Assembly (NCBI RefSeq): GCF_029233945.1
Contig: NZ_JARGOQ010000031.1
Coordinates: forward strand, 1-44,777
Source: Sneathiella sp.
GTDB taxonomy: Bacteria > Pseudomonadota > Alphaproteobacteria > Sneathiellales > Sneathiellaceae
Length of the DNA: 44,777 nt
Direction: 5' to 3'
The notes under the pieces were generated by a model. It saw only the letters and a list, made by a program, of their open reading frames with translations. It was not told where the DNA came from and did no database searches. Made by a program: the position numbers and the translations under genes. Below are positions 34,109-42,650 of this stretch, piece by piece (positions within the stretch are counted from its first letter, which is position 1; each line of letters begins with the position of its first letter).

Positions 34109-34813
34109 ATGGCGAAATTTACCGTCGTTTACAGTGATTTCCTGGCTCGCTTAGATGAAGTCGAAATACTTAGAAAGAAGGCCGAATATCTGGAGAAGAA
34201 CGCGCATATTGAAATCAAATTTAAAAATGAAATTAATGCCCTTTGCCGTGGCTCTGTTGTATTGCTTTTAAGCCATGTGGAAGCGTACATAAAAGAATTG
34301 GGCGAGCATGCTTTAGAGATATTCTATAAAAAAAAACTTAATAGAGACAAATTCGCCCCACAGTTTTTTTATCATATTTCGAAGGATATCGTTGACGAGA
34401 TAAAAAACACTTCAGACCATAAGGGGCTGTCGATCAAACTCCTAAATTTTGTGGAAACTGATGGTGAATTTTGGAAACAAGGAGTCTGTTTGCCGAAACA
34501 AATACCTGTAGAAAGATTTAATAAAGGATTTTCAAACCCAAGTTTCAAGAAAATTAAAGCCTATCTTGGCCGATTTGGGTATTCTAGCTATCAGGGTGAT
34601 CTTAAAAGTATCTTAAAACGAGATTCTGAAATAACAATAAATATGATCGATCAATTAGTTAATATGAGAAACAAAATAGCGCATGGAGATAGCAACGAAA
34701 CTTCTACACCAGAAGAAATTAAAATTATTATCGAATTTGTACGCAGATTTTGTAGAGCTACGGATGTAGCGTTCAGTAACTGGTGTAAAAATGAATTATG
34801 TTCAATTCGCTAG
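34109..34813 (+). CDS. HEPN-domain protein, MAE_28990/RiboL-PSP-like
   Basis: A 234-residue HEPN protein of the MAE_28990/MAE_18760-like group, predicted RNases seen in toxin and defence loci. The SHVEAYIKELGEHALE helix and the C-terminal VNMRNKIAHGDSN with the Rx4H catalytic motif (R187 and H192 counted from this ATG) identify it. The start is set by the 2-nt gap after the DUF262 stop. Base composition is AT-rich like its partner. I infer RNA cleavage, possibly controlled by the DUF262 protein. Confidence 0.75.
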   Translation: MAKFTVVYSDFLARLDEVEILRKKAEYLEKNAHIEIKFKNEINALCRGSVVLLLSHVEAYIKELGEHALEIFYKKKLNRDKFAPQFFYHISKDIVDEIKNTSDHKGLSIKLLNFVETDGEFWKQGVCLPKQIPVERFNKGFSNPSFKKIKAYLGRFGYSSYQGDLKSILKRDSEITINMIDQLVNMRNKIAHGDSNETSTPEEIKIIIEFVRRFCRATDVAFSNWCKNELCSIR

Positions 34814-35067
34814 ATAAGATTTCATTAAATATTTCAGCCAATTCTCTTGCATTCCACGCAATAGTATCGTATAATACACCCTCACGTTGAGCCATACATA
34901 AGTCTCATGGATACGTGACAAGGGGTGGCTGCCCCTTTCAGCTATTTTCCATATATATGCGAATAAATGTACCCGGCGTTGGGCTCTATGCCTGGCGGGT
35001 ATTTGTAAGCCGGTAAGCCGGGCGACGTTTGCTGGGGGTTAGGTCGGCCCCAAAGGGTAATGTTCCT
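34814..35067. other. Downstream boundary of the AT-rich island
   Basis: A stretch of 254 bp without an ORF. The first half is AT-rich like the island; it then returns to genome-typical G+C with short repeats (GTAAGCCG twice in a row, and an imperfect ACCCGGCG/CTGGCGGGT dyad). A hairpin AAGGGG/CCCCTT at about 34920-34937, followed by a weak T-rich tail, could terminate the HEPN transcript. No integrase, tRNA or direct repeat flanking the island was recognised. Confidence 0.3.
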
Positions 35068-35835
35068 TCAGAGGCAGCGGTTCAGGATGGCTCCGGTGGT
35101 ATCGGCGGTAAACTCGCCGAGGCGGTTCATGGTACCGATCTTCTGCAGACGATCAGCAGAGATCATGGCCACCATATCAACAGAACCGCTTTTCAGGACC
35201 AGGCCGTAGCGCTGGCCGGTCTGCCAGACGGAGGTCAACGGTGATGGGTCTCCCTCCACGCTGTGCGAAAGATCCCGCTCGCCGAGGACAACTTTATCCC
35301 CGTCTGTATTGCAAGCCGTGCTCCAGGGCCCGCGAAGGCGCAGGGGCACGCTATCGAAGTTCCAGACCTTGTCGTACGGGACCTTGATAACCTCGGTGAA
35401 ACGTGCACGTAAATTGACGGGCTTGACAATGGGGGCGATCGGGGTCGGTCGATTGATTTCGGCCAGCTCCGGTCCCTTCCCATCGTCCGCCATCGACGAC
35501 ATGGGCGCCACAATACTATAGGCAAAGAGGAAGATGGCGAGCATCGCCCCGCCAAGGGCCATGCTGCCAACCGCAAATTTCGAATTTTTATAGGCGCGGG
35601 TATCGCGAAAGCGCACCCGTTCGGCCACCTCTATACAATGATAGATGTTGCGATCCTTTTCGCGGGAGAAATAGCCGCCGAGGATGCGCACGCGCTGACC
35701 GCCCCATTCCGCGATGAGCTGGCGGGCGATGTCCTGCGCCGGTTTTTCCGCCTCATAGCGGCCGAAGCTGCGCCATTTGGTGTCGAACAGCGTTTGCACG
35801 ACAAATTGCGAGTAATTATTTGTATCCGTTGACAT
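35068..35835 (-). CDS. Hypothetical protein with one membrane segment
   Basis: A 255-residue protein I do not recognise. It has a soluble N-terminal part (residues 1-80, with FVVQTLFDTKWRSFGRYEAE), one membrane segment at about 86-111 (FAVGSMALGGAMLAIFLFAY) and a C-terminal periplasmic domain with TACNTDGDKVVLGERD and a final NRCL. It may form a disulfide through the two C-terminal-domain cysteines. The 5' leader has a CTTCAG/CTGAAG hairpin (35843-35878). The neighbours give no clue. Confidence 0.6.
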   Translation of the reverse strand: MSTDTNNYSQFVVQTLFDTKWRSFGRYEAEKPAQDIARQLIAEWGGQRVRILGGYFSREKDRNIYHCIEVAERVRFRDTRAYKNSKFAVGSMALGGAMLAIFLFAYSIVAPMSSMADDGKGPELAEINRPTPIAPIVKPVNLRARFTEVIKVPYDKVWNFDSVPLRLRGPWSTACNTDGDKVVLGERDLSHSVEGDPSPLTSVWQTGQRYGLVLKSGSVDMVAMISADRLQKIGTMNRLGEFTADTTGAILNRCL

Positions 35836-35940
35836 TTTTATCCTTCAGACCCGCTCAGAAAATGGACTGAGCCTGAAGATTAGGCAATCAGGATAAAGAA
35901 ACCGTTAATTTCCGCCTATTTTTCGGCGGTTTTGAGCAGA

Positions 35941-35970
35941 AAAAAAGGCGCCCGATGGGGTGCCTTTTTT
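35941..35970 (-). terminator. Bidirectional intrinsic terminator at the end of the peptide ABC operon
   Basis: AAAAAAGGCGCCC, a GATG loop, then GGGTGCCTTTTTT: a 7-bp GC-rich stem flanked by A and T runs, so it can work on either strand. It lies 30 bp after the stop of the fused ATPase gene and closes that operon. Confidence 0.85.
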
Positions 35971-35999
35971 GTCGTGGCTGGAGAATTTGTTGGCCCGGC

Positions 36000-38108
36000 T
36001 CAGGCGATCTTTTCCTCGCTATGGGTGACGATCACCGGCTCCATGGCGTTCAGCACGTCATCCTCCAGATGGCAGAGGATATTATGACCGCTGGAAAGCT
36101 CCTTCACCGGCGGCATTTCCGTCTCGCAGATACTGCCGATTTTACGCGGGCAGCGGGTCTGGAACGGGCAGCCGGGCGGCGGGTTCACCGCGGAGGGAAT
36201 ATCGCCCTTCAGGATGATCTGTTTCTGCTCGACCGAGGTATCGGCGATCGGCACGGCGGAGAGAAGCGCCTCCGTATAGGGATGATAGGGCGGCGAGAAA
36301 ACCTCGTCTGTCGTCCCCTGCTCCACGATATGGCCAAGATACATAACCACAACACGATCAGAGAGATAGCGGACAACGCTCAGGTCATGGCTGATGAACA
36401 GCAGCGTTGAGCGGAGATCGTTCTGGATTTCGGTCAGCAGCCCCGTCACCGCCGCCTGGACCGACACATCAAGCGCCGAGACAGGCTCATCCGCGACCAC
36501 CACCGCCGGGTTCCCGGCAAAGGCGCGGGCGATGCCGATGCGCTGTTTCTGCCCGCCCGAAAGCTGGCGCGGCCGACGATGGGCAAAATCGCGCGGAAGT
36601 TTTACAAGATCAAGCAGGTCATTGACCTTCTCGCGGACCTTGTTCGGGTCCTTCTCAACCCCGAATTTCCGGATCACACGGGCGATCTGGCTACCCACGG
36701 AATGGGAGGGGTTGAGGGTGTCGAACGGGTTCTGGAACACCATCTGCAAATGCCCGACCGTGCGCGCCTTGCGCTTTTGCACGGAGACATGGGCGAGATC
36801 CTCCCCATTCAGGATAACCGCGCCGTCCGTCGCCTCCTCCAGCCCCATCAGGACCTTCGCGAAGGTGGACTTGCCGCAGCCGGACTCGCCGACGATGGCG
36901 ACCGTTTCCGCCTCGCGCGCGTTGAAGTTGATATCCTCATTCGCCTTCACGGTCTTCACGGCGTCGCCGCGGATCATGGCAAGGACAGAGCTGGACCGGA
37001 GCTCGTAATATTTCTTCATATTCCGGACTTCCAGCACGACCTTGCCGGATTTCACGGATTTCACCGTCACGGCCTCATGATCGCCCTCGGCCCAGTCAAT
37101 TTCCTCAAACCGGGCGCAGCGGACCGTATGCCCCTCTTCCCCGGGAACGGCGCGCATGGGGATCTTCTCCTGATCGCAGGTGCCCGCCTTGAAGAAGGCG
37201 CAGCGCGGCCCGAAGAAGCAGCCTTGCGGGCGCTGATGCGGGAGCGGCAGTTGCCCCGGAATGGGCACCAGCGGCCGTTCGTTCTTGTCCGCGCCGGGCA
37301 GCGGGATGGAGGCGAACAGCCCGCTCGTATAGGGGTGGCACATCTCGTCAAAGACTTCATTGACCGTGCCGTCCTCGACCGCCTCGCCGGAATACATGAC
37401 CGTCACCCGGTCGCAGGTATCCAAAATCAGCCCGAGGTTATGGGAGATATAGATCATGGCGGTGCCGAACTCGGCGGAGATTTCCTTCACCAGCTCGACA
37501 ATGCCCCGCTCCACCGTCACGTCAAGCGCAGTGGTGGGCTCGTCGAGCAGCAGCAGATCGGGTTTCGAGAGGAGCGCCATGGCAATCACCACGCGCTGCT
37601 GCTGGCCGCCGGAAATCTGGTGCGGATAGGCGTCCATGATCCGCTTCGGATCGGGCAGCTTCACCGCCTCCAGCAGTTCAAGGGCGCGGGCCTTGGCCTC
37701 CGTCACCGTGACATCCTCATGAAAGAGCGGCACTTCGGCCAGCTGGTCCCCGATCTTCATGGAGGGGTTGAGGGACGCCATCGGCTCCTGATAGATCATG
37801 GCGATCTTGGAACCGCGCAGGGCCCGCAGTTCTTCCTCCGACATGGTGCGCATATCGCGGCCATGGAAGAAGATTTCCCCGCTCTTGATATAACCGTTGG
37901 AGCCGAGATACTGCATGATCGCAAGCGCAACCGTGGACTTGCCGCAGCCGGATTCCCCGACGATGCCGACGCCCTGCCCCGGCATCACTTTCATGTTGAA
38001 GTCGATCACCGCCGGGATTTCCCCGCCGCGCGTATCGTAGGAGATGCAAAGATTGCGGCATTCCAGAATAGGTGTCTGTTCTTCCATAATTTTAGGGTCA
38101 GGACTCAT
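36000..38108 (-). CDS. Peptide ABC transporter, fused double ATP-binding protein (DppD-DppF type)
   Basis: A 702-residue fusion of the two ATPases that energise oligopeptide/dipeptide importers. Each half is complete: Walker [10 protein letters not shown] in both, signature [12 protein letters not shown] and [12 protein letters not shown], Walker [12 protein letters not shown] and [12 protein letters not shown]. Each half also ends with the OppD/F-type Cys-rich loop ([26 protein letters not shown]). The ATG at 38108 lies inside the inserted element. The ancestral start is probably the in-frame ATG at 38087 ([12 protein letters not shown]), which gives 695 residues. The gene ends at the intrinsic terminator at 35941. 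Confidence 0.93.
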   Translation of the reverse strand: MSPDPKIMEEQTPILECRNLCISYDTRGGEIPAVIDFNMKVMPGQGVGIVGESGCGKSTVALAIMQYLGSNGYIKSGEIFFHGRDMRTMSEEELRALRGSKIAMIYQEPMASLNPSMKIGDQLAEVPLFHEDVTVTEAKARALELLEAVKLPDPKRIMDAYPHQISGGQQQRVVIAMALLSKPDLLLLDEPTTALDVTVERGIVELVKEISAEFGTAMIYISHNLGLILDTCDRVTVMYSGEAVEDGTVNEVFDEMCHPYTSGLFASIPLPGADKNERPLVPIPGQLPLPHQRPQGCFFGPRCAFFKAGTCDQEKIPMRAVPGEEGHTVRCARFEEIDWAEGDHEAVTVKSVKSGKVVLEVRNMKKYYELRSSSVLAMIRGDAVKTVKANEDINFNAREAETVAIVGESGCGKSTFAKVLMGLEEATDGAVILNGEDLAHVSVQKRKARTVGHLQMVFQNPFDTLNPSHSVGSQIARVIRKFGVEKDPNKVREKVNDLLDLVKLPRDFAHRRPRQLSGGQKQRIGIARAFAGNPAVVVADEPVSALDVSVQAAVTGLLTEIQNDLRSTLLFISHDLSVVRYLSDRVVVMYLGHIVEQGTTDEVFSPPYHPYTEALLSAVPIADTSVEQKQIILKGDIPSAVNPPPGCPFQTRCPRKIGSICETEMPPVKELSSGHNILCHLEDDVLNAMEPVIVTHSEEKIA

Positions 38109-38359
38109 TAATTTGCTCCATTCTGCGCATCGCCTTTGGTTGCTGGCCAGGCACGGCTTCGCAGGAAACCCGGCGGGTTTTCAAGAAGGCGTAACGCCGC
38201 CAGCGGCCATAGGCGACGCGCCCGAAGGGTTTGAAGAGGAGGCGAAATCTGCCACGGAAACCGTCCTTGAATATGTGCAGACATGTCCTGCGTCCGGTTA
38301 CCTTGCATCTTTCACCTCCTCTTCAAACAGAATTGCAGTAAATTAATGGGTCCTGACCC
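38095..38359. mobile_element. MITE-like element with terminal inverted repeats and TA flanks
   Basis: A 265-bp insertion between the permease and ATPase genes. The ends are inverted repeats starting GGGTCAGGAC (20 bp with one mismatch, then looser similarity to about 30 bp), and TA dinucleotides flank both sides (38093-38094 and 38360-38361). An inner perfect 19-bp inverted repeat lies at 38229-38247 and 38310-38328. There is no transposase, only a 66-codon ORF, so it is a non-autonomous element. TA duplication is typical of IS630/mariner-type or some IS5-type transposases; the family is not identified. Confidence 0.8.
38108..38308 (-). CDS. Small ORF inside the MITE-like element
   Basis: A 66-codon frame with an excellent ribosome site (GAGGAGG, 8 nt before ATG) whose TAA overlaps the ATG of the ATPase gene as TAATG. 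The predicted product (MQGNRTQDMSAHIQGRFPWQ...) is Arg/Pro-rich and unrecognised. Because the ribosome site is locked in a 19-bp hairpin and the frame is carried by the element, it may be a fortuitous frame or act only as a coupling leader. Confidence 0.3.
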   Translation of the reverse strand: MQGNRTQDMSAHIQGRFPWQISPPLQTLRARRLWPLAALRLLENPPGFLRSRAWPATKGDAQNGAN

Positions 38360-39243
38360 TAATCCTTCATCGATATTTCGCGCAGGCCATCGGCCAGCAG
38401 GTTGAACCCGAGGACCAGCGACGAGATTGCCGCGGCCGGGACAACGGCCATATGTCCTGCGAAACTGCCGAGGGGCTGGGTTTCGGCGATCATCTTGCCC
38501 CAGTCCGGATCTGGTGGCGGCAGACCGAGCCCGAGATAGCCGAGCATGGCGATGGTGATCGTCGTATAACCAAGCCGCAGGCAGGCATCAACGATAAGCG
38601 GCCCGCGCGCGTTGGGGAGCAGCTCGACCAGCATGATATACATGGCGCTCTCGCCCCGGGTCTGGGCGGCGAAGATATAGTCCCGCGTTCGAAGATCGAG
38701 CACGAGGCCACGCACGATACGCATGATGCCGGGCGCCGAGGCGAAGGTCACCGCGAGCACGATGTTAAAGCCCGTCGCGCCGAGATAGGTAATGATGATG
38801 ATGTAAAGCACGATCACCGGGAACGACAGCAGGACGTTGGAGATAAAGGAAATCACCTCATCCCACCAGCCACCGAGATAGCCCGCGACAACGCCCATCA
38901 GCATGCCGACGATATAGGCGACCGCCGTTGCCGTCGTCGCCCAGATCAGCACCTGCTGCGCGCCGAAGATGACGCGCGAGAGGATATCCCGGCCCTTGTG
39001 ATCGGTGCCGAGCCAGTAAAGCCCGCCGTCTCTTGCGTCTGACAGCGGCATTTTGAAGGGTTCCAACGGCGCGTTCGGATCATAGAGCGGGAGGATCGGC
39101 GCGAGGATCGCGAGGATCACCCAGAACAGGATCAGCGACAGGCCGAAAATCGCGATCGGGCTTTCCCGAAGCAATCCGAGCGATTTAAATATCTTGGCGA
39201 TCGCCGAGGGCGACGTATCGTTTGATTGAATTTCTGCGGTCAT
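38359..39243 (-). CDS. dppC: Peptide ABC transporter permease (DppC type)
   Basis: A 294-residue inner-membrane permease with an N-terminal cytosolic segment and six membrane helices. It has the OppC/DppC marks YWLGTDHKGRDILSRVIFG near the N-terminus and the EAA-loop region (LGATGFNIVLAVTFASAPGI followed by IVRGLVLDLRTRDYIFAA). The stop codon is TAG made from the TA flank and the first G of the inserted element; before insertion it would have been TAA. A GGGAGG site precedes the ATG. Confidence 0.93.
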   Translation of the reverse strand: MTAEIQSNDTSPSAIAKIFKSLGLLRESPIAIFGLSLILFWVILAILAPILPLYDPNAPLEPFKMPLSDARDGGLYWLGTDHKGRDILSRVIFGAQQVLIWATTATAVAYIVGMLMGVVAGYLGGWWDEVISFISNVLLSFPVIVLYIIIITYLGATGFNIVLAVTFASAPGIMRIVRGLVLDLRTRDYIFAAQTRGESAMYIMLVELLPNARGPLIVDACLRLGYTTITIAMLGYLGLGLPPPDPDWGKMIAETQPLGSFAGHMAVVPAAAISSLVLGFNLLADGLREISMKD

Positions 39244-39257
39244 ATCAACGCCCTCCC

Positions 39258-40190
39258 TTATGTGAACCGAATGCGCGGATTAAGCAGCGTATAGCCGATA
39301 TCCGAGATGAATTGTGAGAACACGGCGACGAACACCGCGACCAGGGTACAAGCCTCGATCACGAAGATATCGCCGAACAAAGCGGCATCGAGAAGCAATT
39401 TCCCGAAGCCCTTATAGGCAAAGAAAACCTCCACCACGATCACGCCCGAGAGCAGCCAGTTAAGCTGCAATATGATCACCGTGAAGGGCGCGATCAGCGC
39501 GTTACGGAGCGCATGTTTCATGATGACGCGTCGGTAAGGTATCCCCTTCAACACCGCCGTCCGGATGTAATGGGACGTCATAACCTCCGCCATGGAGGCG
39601 CGGGTCATGCGCGTGGTATAGCCAAAGCCATACATCACCAGCACAAAGACAGGCAAGAATATCTCCGCCCAGCTGAAGCCGCTGGTCATCGCCGAGGTGC
39701 CGGGCAGCCAGCCCAGCCAGAAGACGAAGATGGCGGAAAAGAAGGTGGCGCTCGCGAATTCCGGCACCGAGGTGGTGAGGACCGATCCGACCGAGACCAC
39801 CCGGTCCTGTATCGATCCCTCCTTCATGCCCGCGATCACGCCCAATGTTAAGGAGAGCGGGATCATGAAGAGCATATAGAGCCCCGCAAGAATGGCGGTA
39901 TTCCCGAGCCGGGGCCAGAGCACGTCGGCGACCGGGGATTTATACTGGATGGAATAACCGAAATCACCGGTCAGGGCATTGCCGACCCAACTGACATAGC
40001 GTTCCAGAAAAGGTTCGTTATAGCCATTGTTTTCAAGCCACAACTCCCGCTGTTCATTGCTGGAATAGGGCCCGAGGACCTTTCCGGCGACGGCCAGCTT
40101 GTCGGATTCGAAAATGGCAAAAAGCGTAAAGGAGACGATGACCATAATCAGGGCCATTGAGAGAAATCGACGGAATGCCAGTATCAGCAT
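39258..40190 (-). CDS. dppB: Peptide ABC transporter permease (DppB type)
   Basis: A 310-residue permease with six membrane segments and the OppB/DppB N-terminal pattern (FRRFLSMALIMVIVSFTLFA) and EAA loop (YTTRMTRASMAEVMTSHYIR). A strong GGGGGGAG site precedes the ATG. It is followed by dppC after 14 bp and preceded by the substrate-binding gene; a stem-loop lies in the gap. Confidence 0.93.
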   Translation of the reverse strand: MLILAFRRFLSMALIMVIVSFTLFAIFESDKLAVAGKVLGPYSSNEQRELWLENNGYNEPFLERYVSWVGNALTGDFGYSIQYKSPVADVLWPRLGNTAILAGLYMLFMIPLSLTLGVIAGMKEGSIQDRVVSVGSVLTTSVPEFASATFFSAIFVFWLGWLPGTSAMTSGFSWAEIFLPVFVLVMYGFGYTTRMTRASMAEVMTSHYIRTAVLKGIPYRRVIMKHALRNALIAPFTVIILQLNWLLSGVIVVEVFFAYKGFGKLLLDAALFGDIFVIEACTLVAVFVAVFSQFISDIGYTLLNPRIRFT

Positions 40191-40228
40191 GTTATTGCTC
40201 CCCCCGGGGCAAAATGGCGCTAAAAACA

Positions 40229-40257
40229 GATAAGGGCGATATCATATCGCCCTTATC
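40229..40257 (-). terminator. Intercistronic stem-loop with T-run
   Basis: GATAAGGGCGATA and its exact complement are separated by three bases, and on the minus strand the stem is followed by TGTTTTT. It lies 15 bp after the substrate-binding protein gene and 39 bp before the permease start. This site for a partial terminator or mRNA stabiliser commonly lets the binding protein be made in excess over the membrane subunits. Confidence 0.75.
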
Positions 40258-40271
40258 GTCATTTCCAGATT

Positions 40272-41948
40272 TTAGCTGTCGATCCAGACCTTATAGAACT
40301 GGTGGTACTGGGTCGGATGCGCCTCTACATCCATGACCTTCTCGCTGGCCAGGAAGAATTTCGGCTGCCAGATCGGCTGGATGATAATGGCATCATCCTG
40401 GAGGATTTTCTCGACTTCCTCCATGGCGGCTTTACGTTTTTCCGCATCAACCAGGGATTCCGCCTTGTCGAGTGCTTTTTCGAAATCGGGATTGTTGTAC
40501 CCGGTTTCATTCCACGGAACGCCGTTACGATAGGCCAGGCTGAGCACCATGGTGCCGAGCGGACGATGGGTCCAGGCCGTGATGCCGAACGGCGTCGTTG
40601 CCCAGATTTCCCAGTATTTGGAAGCGGGCATCAGGTTGAGGTTGAGGGTAATCCCCGCTTCTGCCGCCTGGTCCTTCATGATTTCGCAAACCTGCTGCTG
40701 CCACGGGCCGTTGGTGTTACCCACATCGATGGTCAACTCGATCCCGTCCGGATATCCCGCTTCAGCGAGCAGGAGCTTGGCTTTGTCGATATCCCGCTCC
40801 TGCCGGTTCAGCGCGTAATATTCCGGATGGATCGGGGAAACATGGTGATGCTCACCGACATCCCCGCGTCCCTGATAGACAAGCTCGTTATATTTTTCCG
40901 CATCGACGCAGGCCATCAGGGCCTGACGCACCCGCTTGTCGTCAAACGGCTTCTGCGTGATATTCATGCGCATCACGCCGGTTTGCGCGGTCCGTGCCTC
41001 CAGGATCTTCATGCCCGGAATGGACTGCGCCATGCCGAGGGAGGCGATATCGAACTCATAGTTCATATCCACCTGACCGGAGGCAACGGCAGCCAGCTGC
41101 GCGGCGGAACCCGCGCCATGGTCAAAGTAATGAATCTCGTCGAGATAGACTTCCCCGCCCCAGTAAGGCTGGTCAACCCGTTTCAGGATCGCTTTTTCAC
41201 CAACCGCGAAATCAACGAGGGTGAACGGGCCCGTGCCGTTCGGCTGCTCGACAAGATTGCCCTTGAAATCGCGATGAACGATCATCGTCGGATAGTTGTA
41301 AAGATTCTCCGGGATGGAGAGAACCGGTGTGTTCAGGTTCAGCCGGATCGTATAGTCATCGACTTTTTCGAGCGCGCCTTCGGTCATGACCTTCTTGGCA
41401 TCGTCCCCCTCGCCGACGCTGGTCAGCATGGAATCGAACAGGCCGACATTGGACGAGCCGGTCGCCGGGTCGAGCCAGCGGGTGAAGTTGAACATCACGT
41501 CATCGGCGTTGAAGTCATCGCCATTGTGCCATTTAATGCCCTCGCGGAGCTTAAATGTCCATGTCTTGAGGTCGTCGGAGGCAGACCAGCTTTCCGCAAG
41601 ATACGGGCGGGTCACATTGTCGGCGCCGGTAATCACAAGATATTCGCACATCTGGCGGGCGACGTTGGATGGCGGCGTCCAGCTGTAGACGGCCGGGTCG
41701 TTCATTTCCTGAACTTCCATGGAGACCTTCAGGATGCCGCCCTTCTTGGGCTCGGCGGCTTTCGCCTCAATCGTGGGGTCCGCCATGCCGACGATGGAAT
41801 AGGCGGCAGCGGCCGACAGACCGAGCAAGGTTGAGGTTCTCAGGAACTCCCGGCGGTCCATCTTGCCGCTGCGGTATTGTTCCGTAACGTCTTCGATCAT
41901 GGGATGGATGCGCCCTGGCGCTTCATGATCCATCTTTTTCACTGACAT
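40272..41948 (-). CDS. Extracellular solute-binding protein family 5 (peptide), Tat-exported
   Basis: A 558-residue periplasmic binding protein of family 5 (DppA/OppA type), which gives the transporter its peptide specificity. The N-terminus has a long pre-region and a twin-arginine signal (DRREFLRTSTLLGLSAAAAY) ending near AKAAEPKKG. The SBP_bac_5 core reads YLAESWSASDDLKTWTFKLR and FNADDVMFNFTRWLDP. The ATG at 41948 follows a GGGAG site; an upstream in-frame TTG is less likely. It heads the operon; the promoter should be in the AT-rich 700 bp upstream. Confidence 0.93.
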   Translation of the reverse strand: MSVKKMDHEAPGRIHPMIEDVTEQYRSGKMDRREFLRTSTLLGLSAAAAYSIVGMADPTIEAKAAEPKKGGILKVSMEVQEMNDPAVYSWTPPSNVARQMCEYLVITGADNVTRPYLAESWSASDDLKTWTFKLREGIKWHNGDDFNADDVMFNFTRWLDPATGSSNVGLFDSMLTSVGEGDDAKKVMTEGALEKVDDYTIRLNLNTPVLSIPENLYNYPTMIVHRDFKGNLVEQPNGTGPFTLVDFAVGEKAILKRVDQPYWGGEVYLDEIHYFDHGAGSAAQLAAVASGQVDMNYEFDIASLGMAQSIPGMKILEARTAQTGVMRMNITQKPFDDKRVRQALMACVDAEKYNELVYQGRGDVGEHHHVSPIHPEYYALNRQERDIDKAKLLLAEAGYPDGIELTIDVGNTNGPWQQQVCEIMKDQAAEAGITLNLNLMPASKYWEIWATTPFGITAWTHRPLGTMVLSLAYRNGVPWNETGYNNPDFEKALDKAESLVDAEKRKAAMEEVEKILQDDAIIIQPIWQPKFFLASEKVMDVEAHPTQYHQFYKVWIDS

Positions 41949-42650
41949 ATTAGATAACTCCCTATCCAATTAAATTTTCGATTTGCGGTTACTTGATTAA
42001 TCTTGATTTAATAATATGACTGTCACATTTTTTTGACGGCCTTTTTGTTCATTTTGCGACCATAATTTTCCTGTTCAACGCAAATTATGCCGCAATTTCA
42101 ACCATTTTCCTCTCAGTTGATGCACAGCATAGTGAAACGGAGTGCGGCTCGTCAATGGAGATAGCAAAAAATATTATTTGATTACATAAATGTGATAAAA
42201 AAATGAAAAATCAGACTACTAGAAGTAATTATTCATATAAAAACAGCATACTTATAATTATTTACTTTACTAAAAATTCTCTGCCTTAAATATTTTTTGT
42301 TGACAAGTTTACCTTAAAGCAACGTTCGGGTTTTTATATAAATTATATCTATTCTATATTTCATTTCCACTTTGATGTTACGCAATATTAAGACGGCCCG
42401 CCCTGAAAATCCACCCCTCGGCGACAACCCGTTCCACCCTTCCACGTTTGGTAAAGGATAAGAACCGGCAGGGGAAAGTCAAATGCAGCGACAGGAAATA
42501 GTCGCCTCGCGCCTCATGAACATAATAAAACCGGCACAGAAATAGGTCCATTTTCCCCCATGGCCGAGGCAAGGCAACAGCATGAATTTACATTGCGTGA
42601 ACAGGGCTGTATAACGAGGTGAACAAAAACAATAACAAGATGGAACCATC
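41949..42650. other. Long AT-rich intergenic region
   Basis: A gap of about 700 bp between the divergent peptide-transporter operon and the acyl-CoA dehydrogenase gene. The part 42000-42370 is AT-rich well beyond the neighbours, with short direct and inverted A/T motifs but no clear operator. The part 42390-42570 is GC-richer and holds a 64-codon minus-strand frame of doubtful status. Both promoters must lie here. No RNA gene or tRNA was recognised. Confidence 0.4.

Noticed and set aside
36579-38111. 510-codon plus-strand frame opposite the fused ATPase gene
   Set aside because: High-G+C shadow frame; the minus strand has all ABC ATPase motifs in two full domains.
40302-41834. 510-codon plus-strand frame opposite the peptide-binding protein gene
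   Set aside because: Shadow frame. The minus strand has a Tat signal and a full family-5 binding protein.
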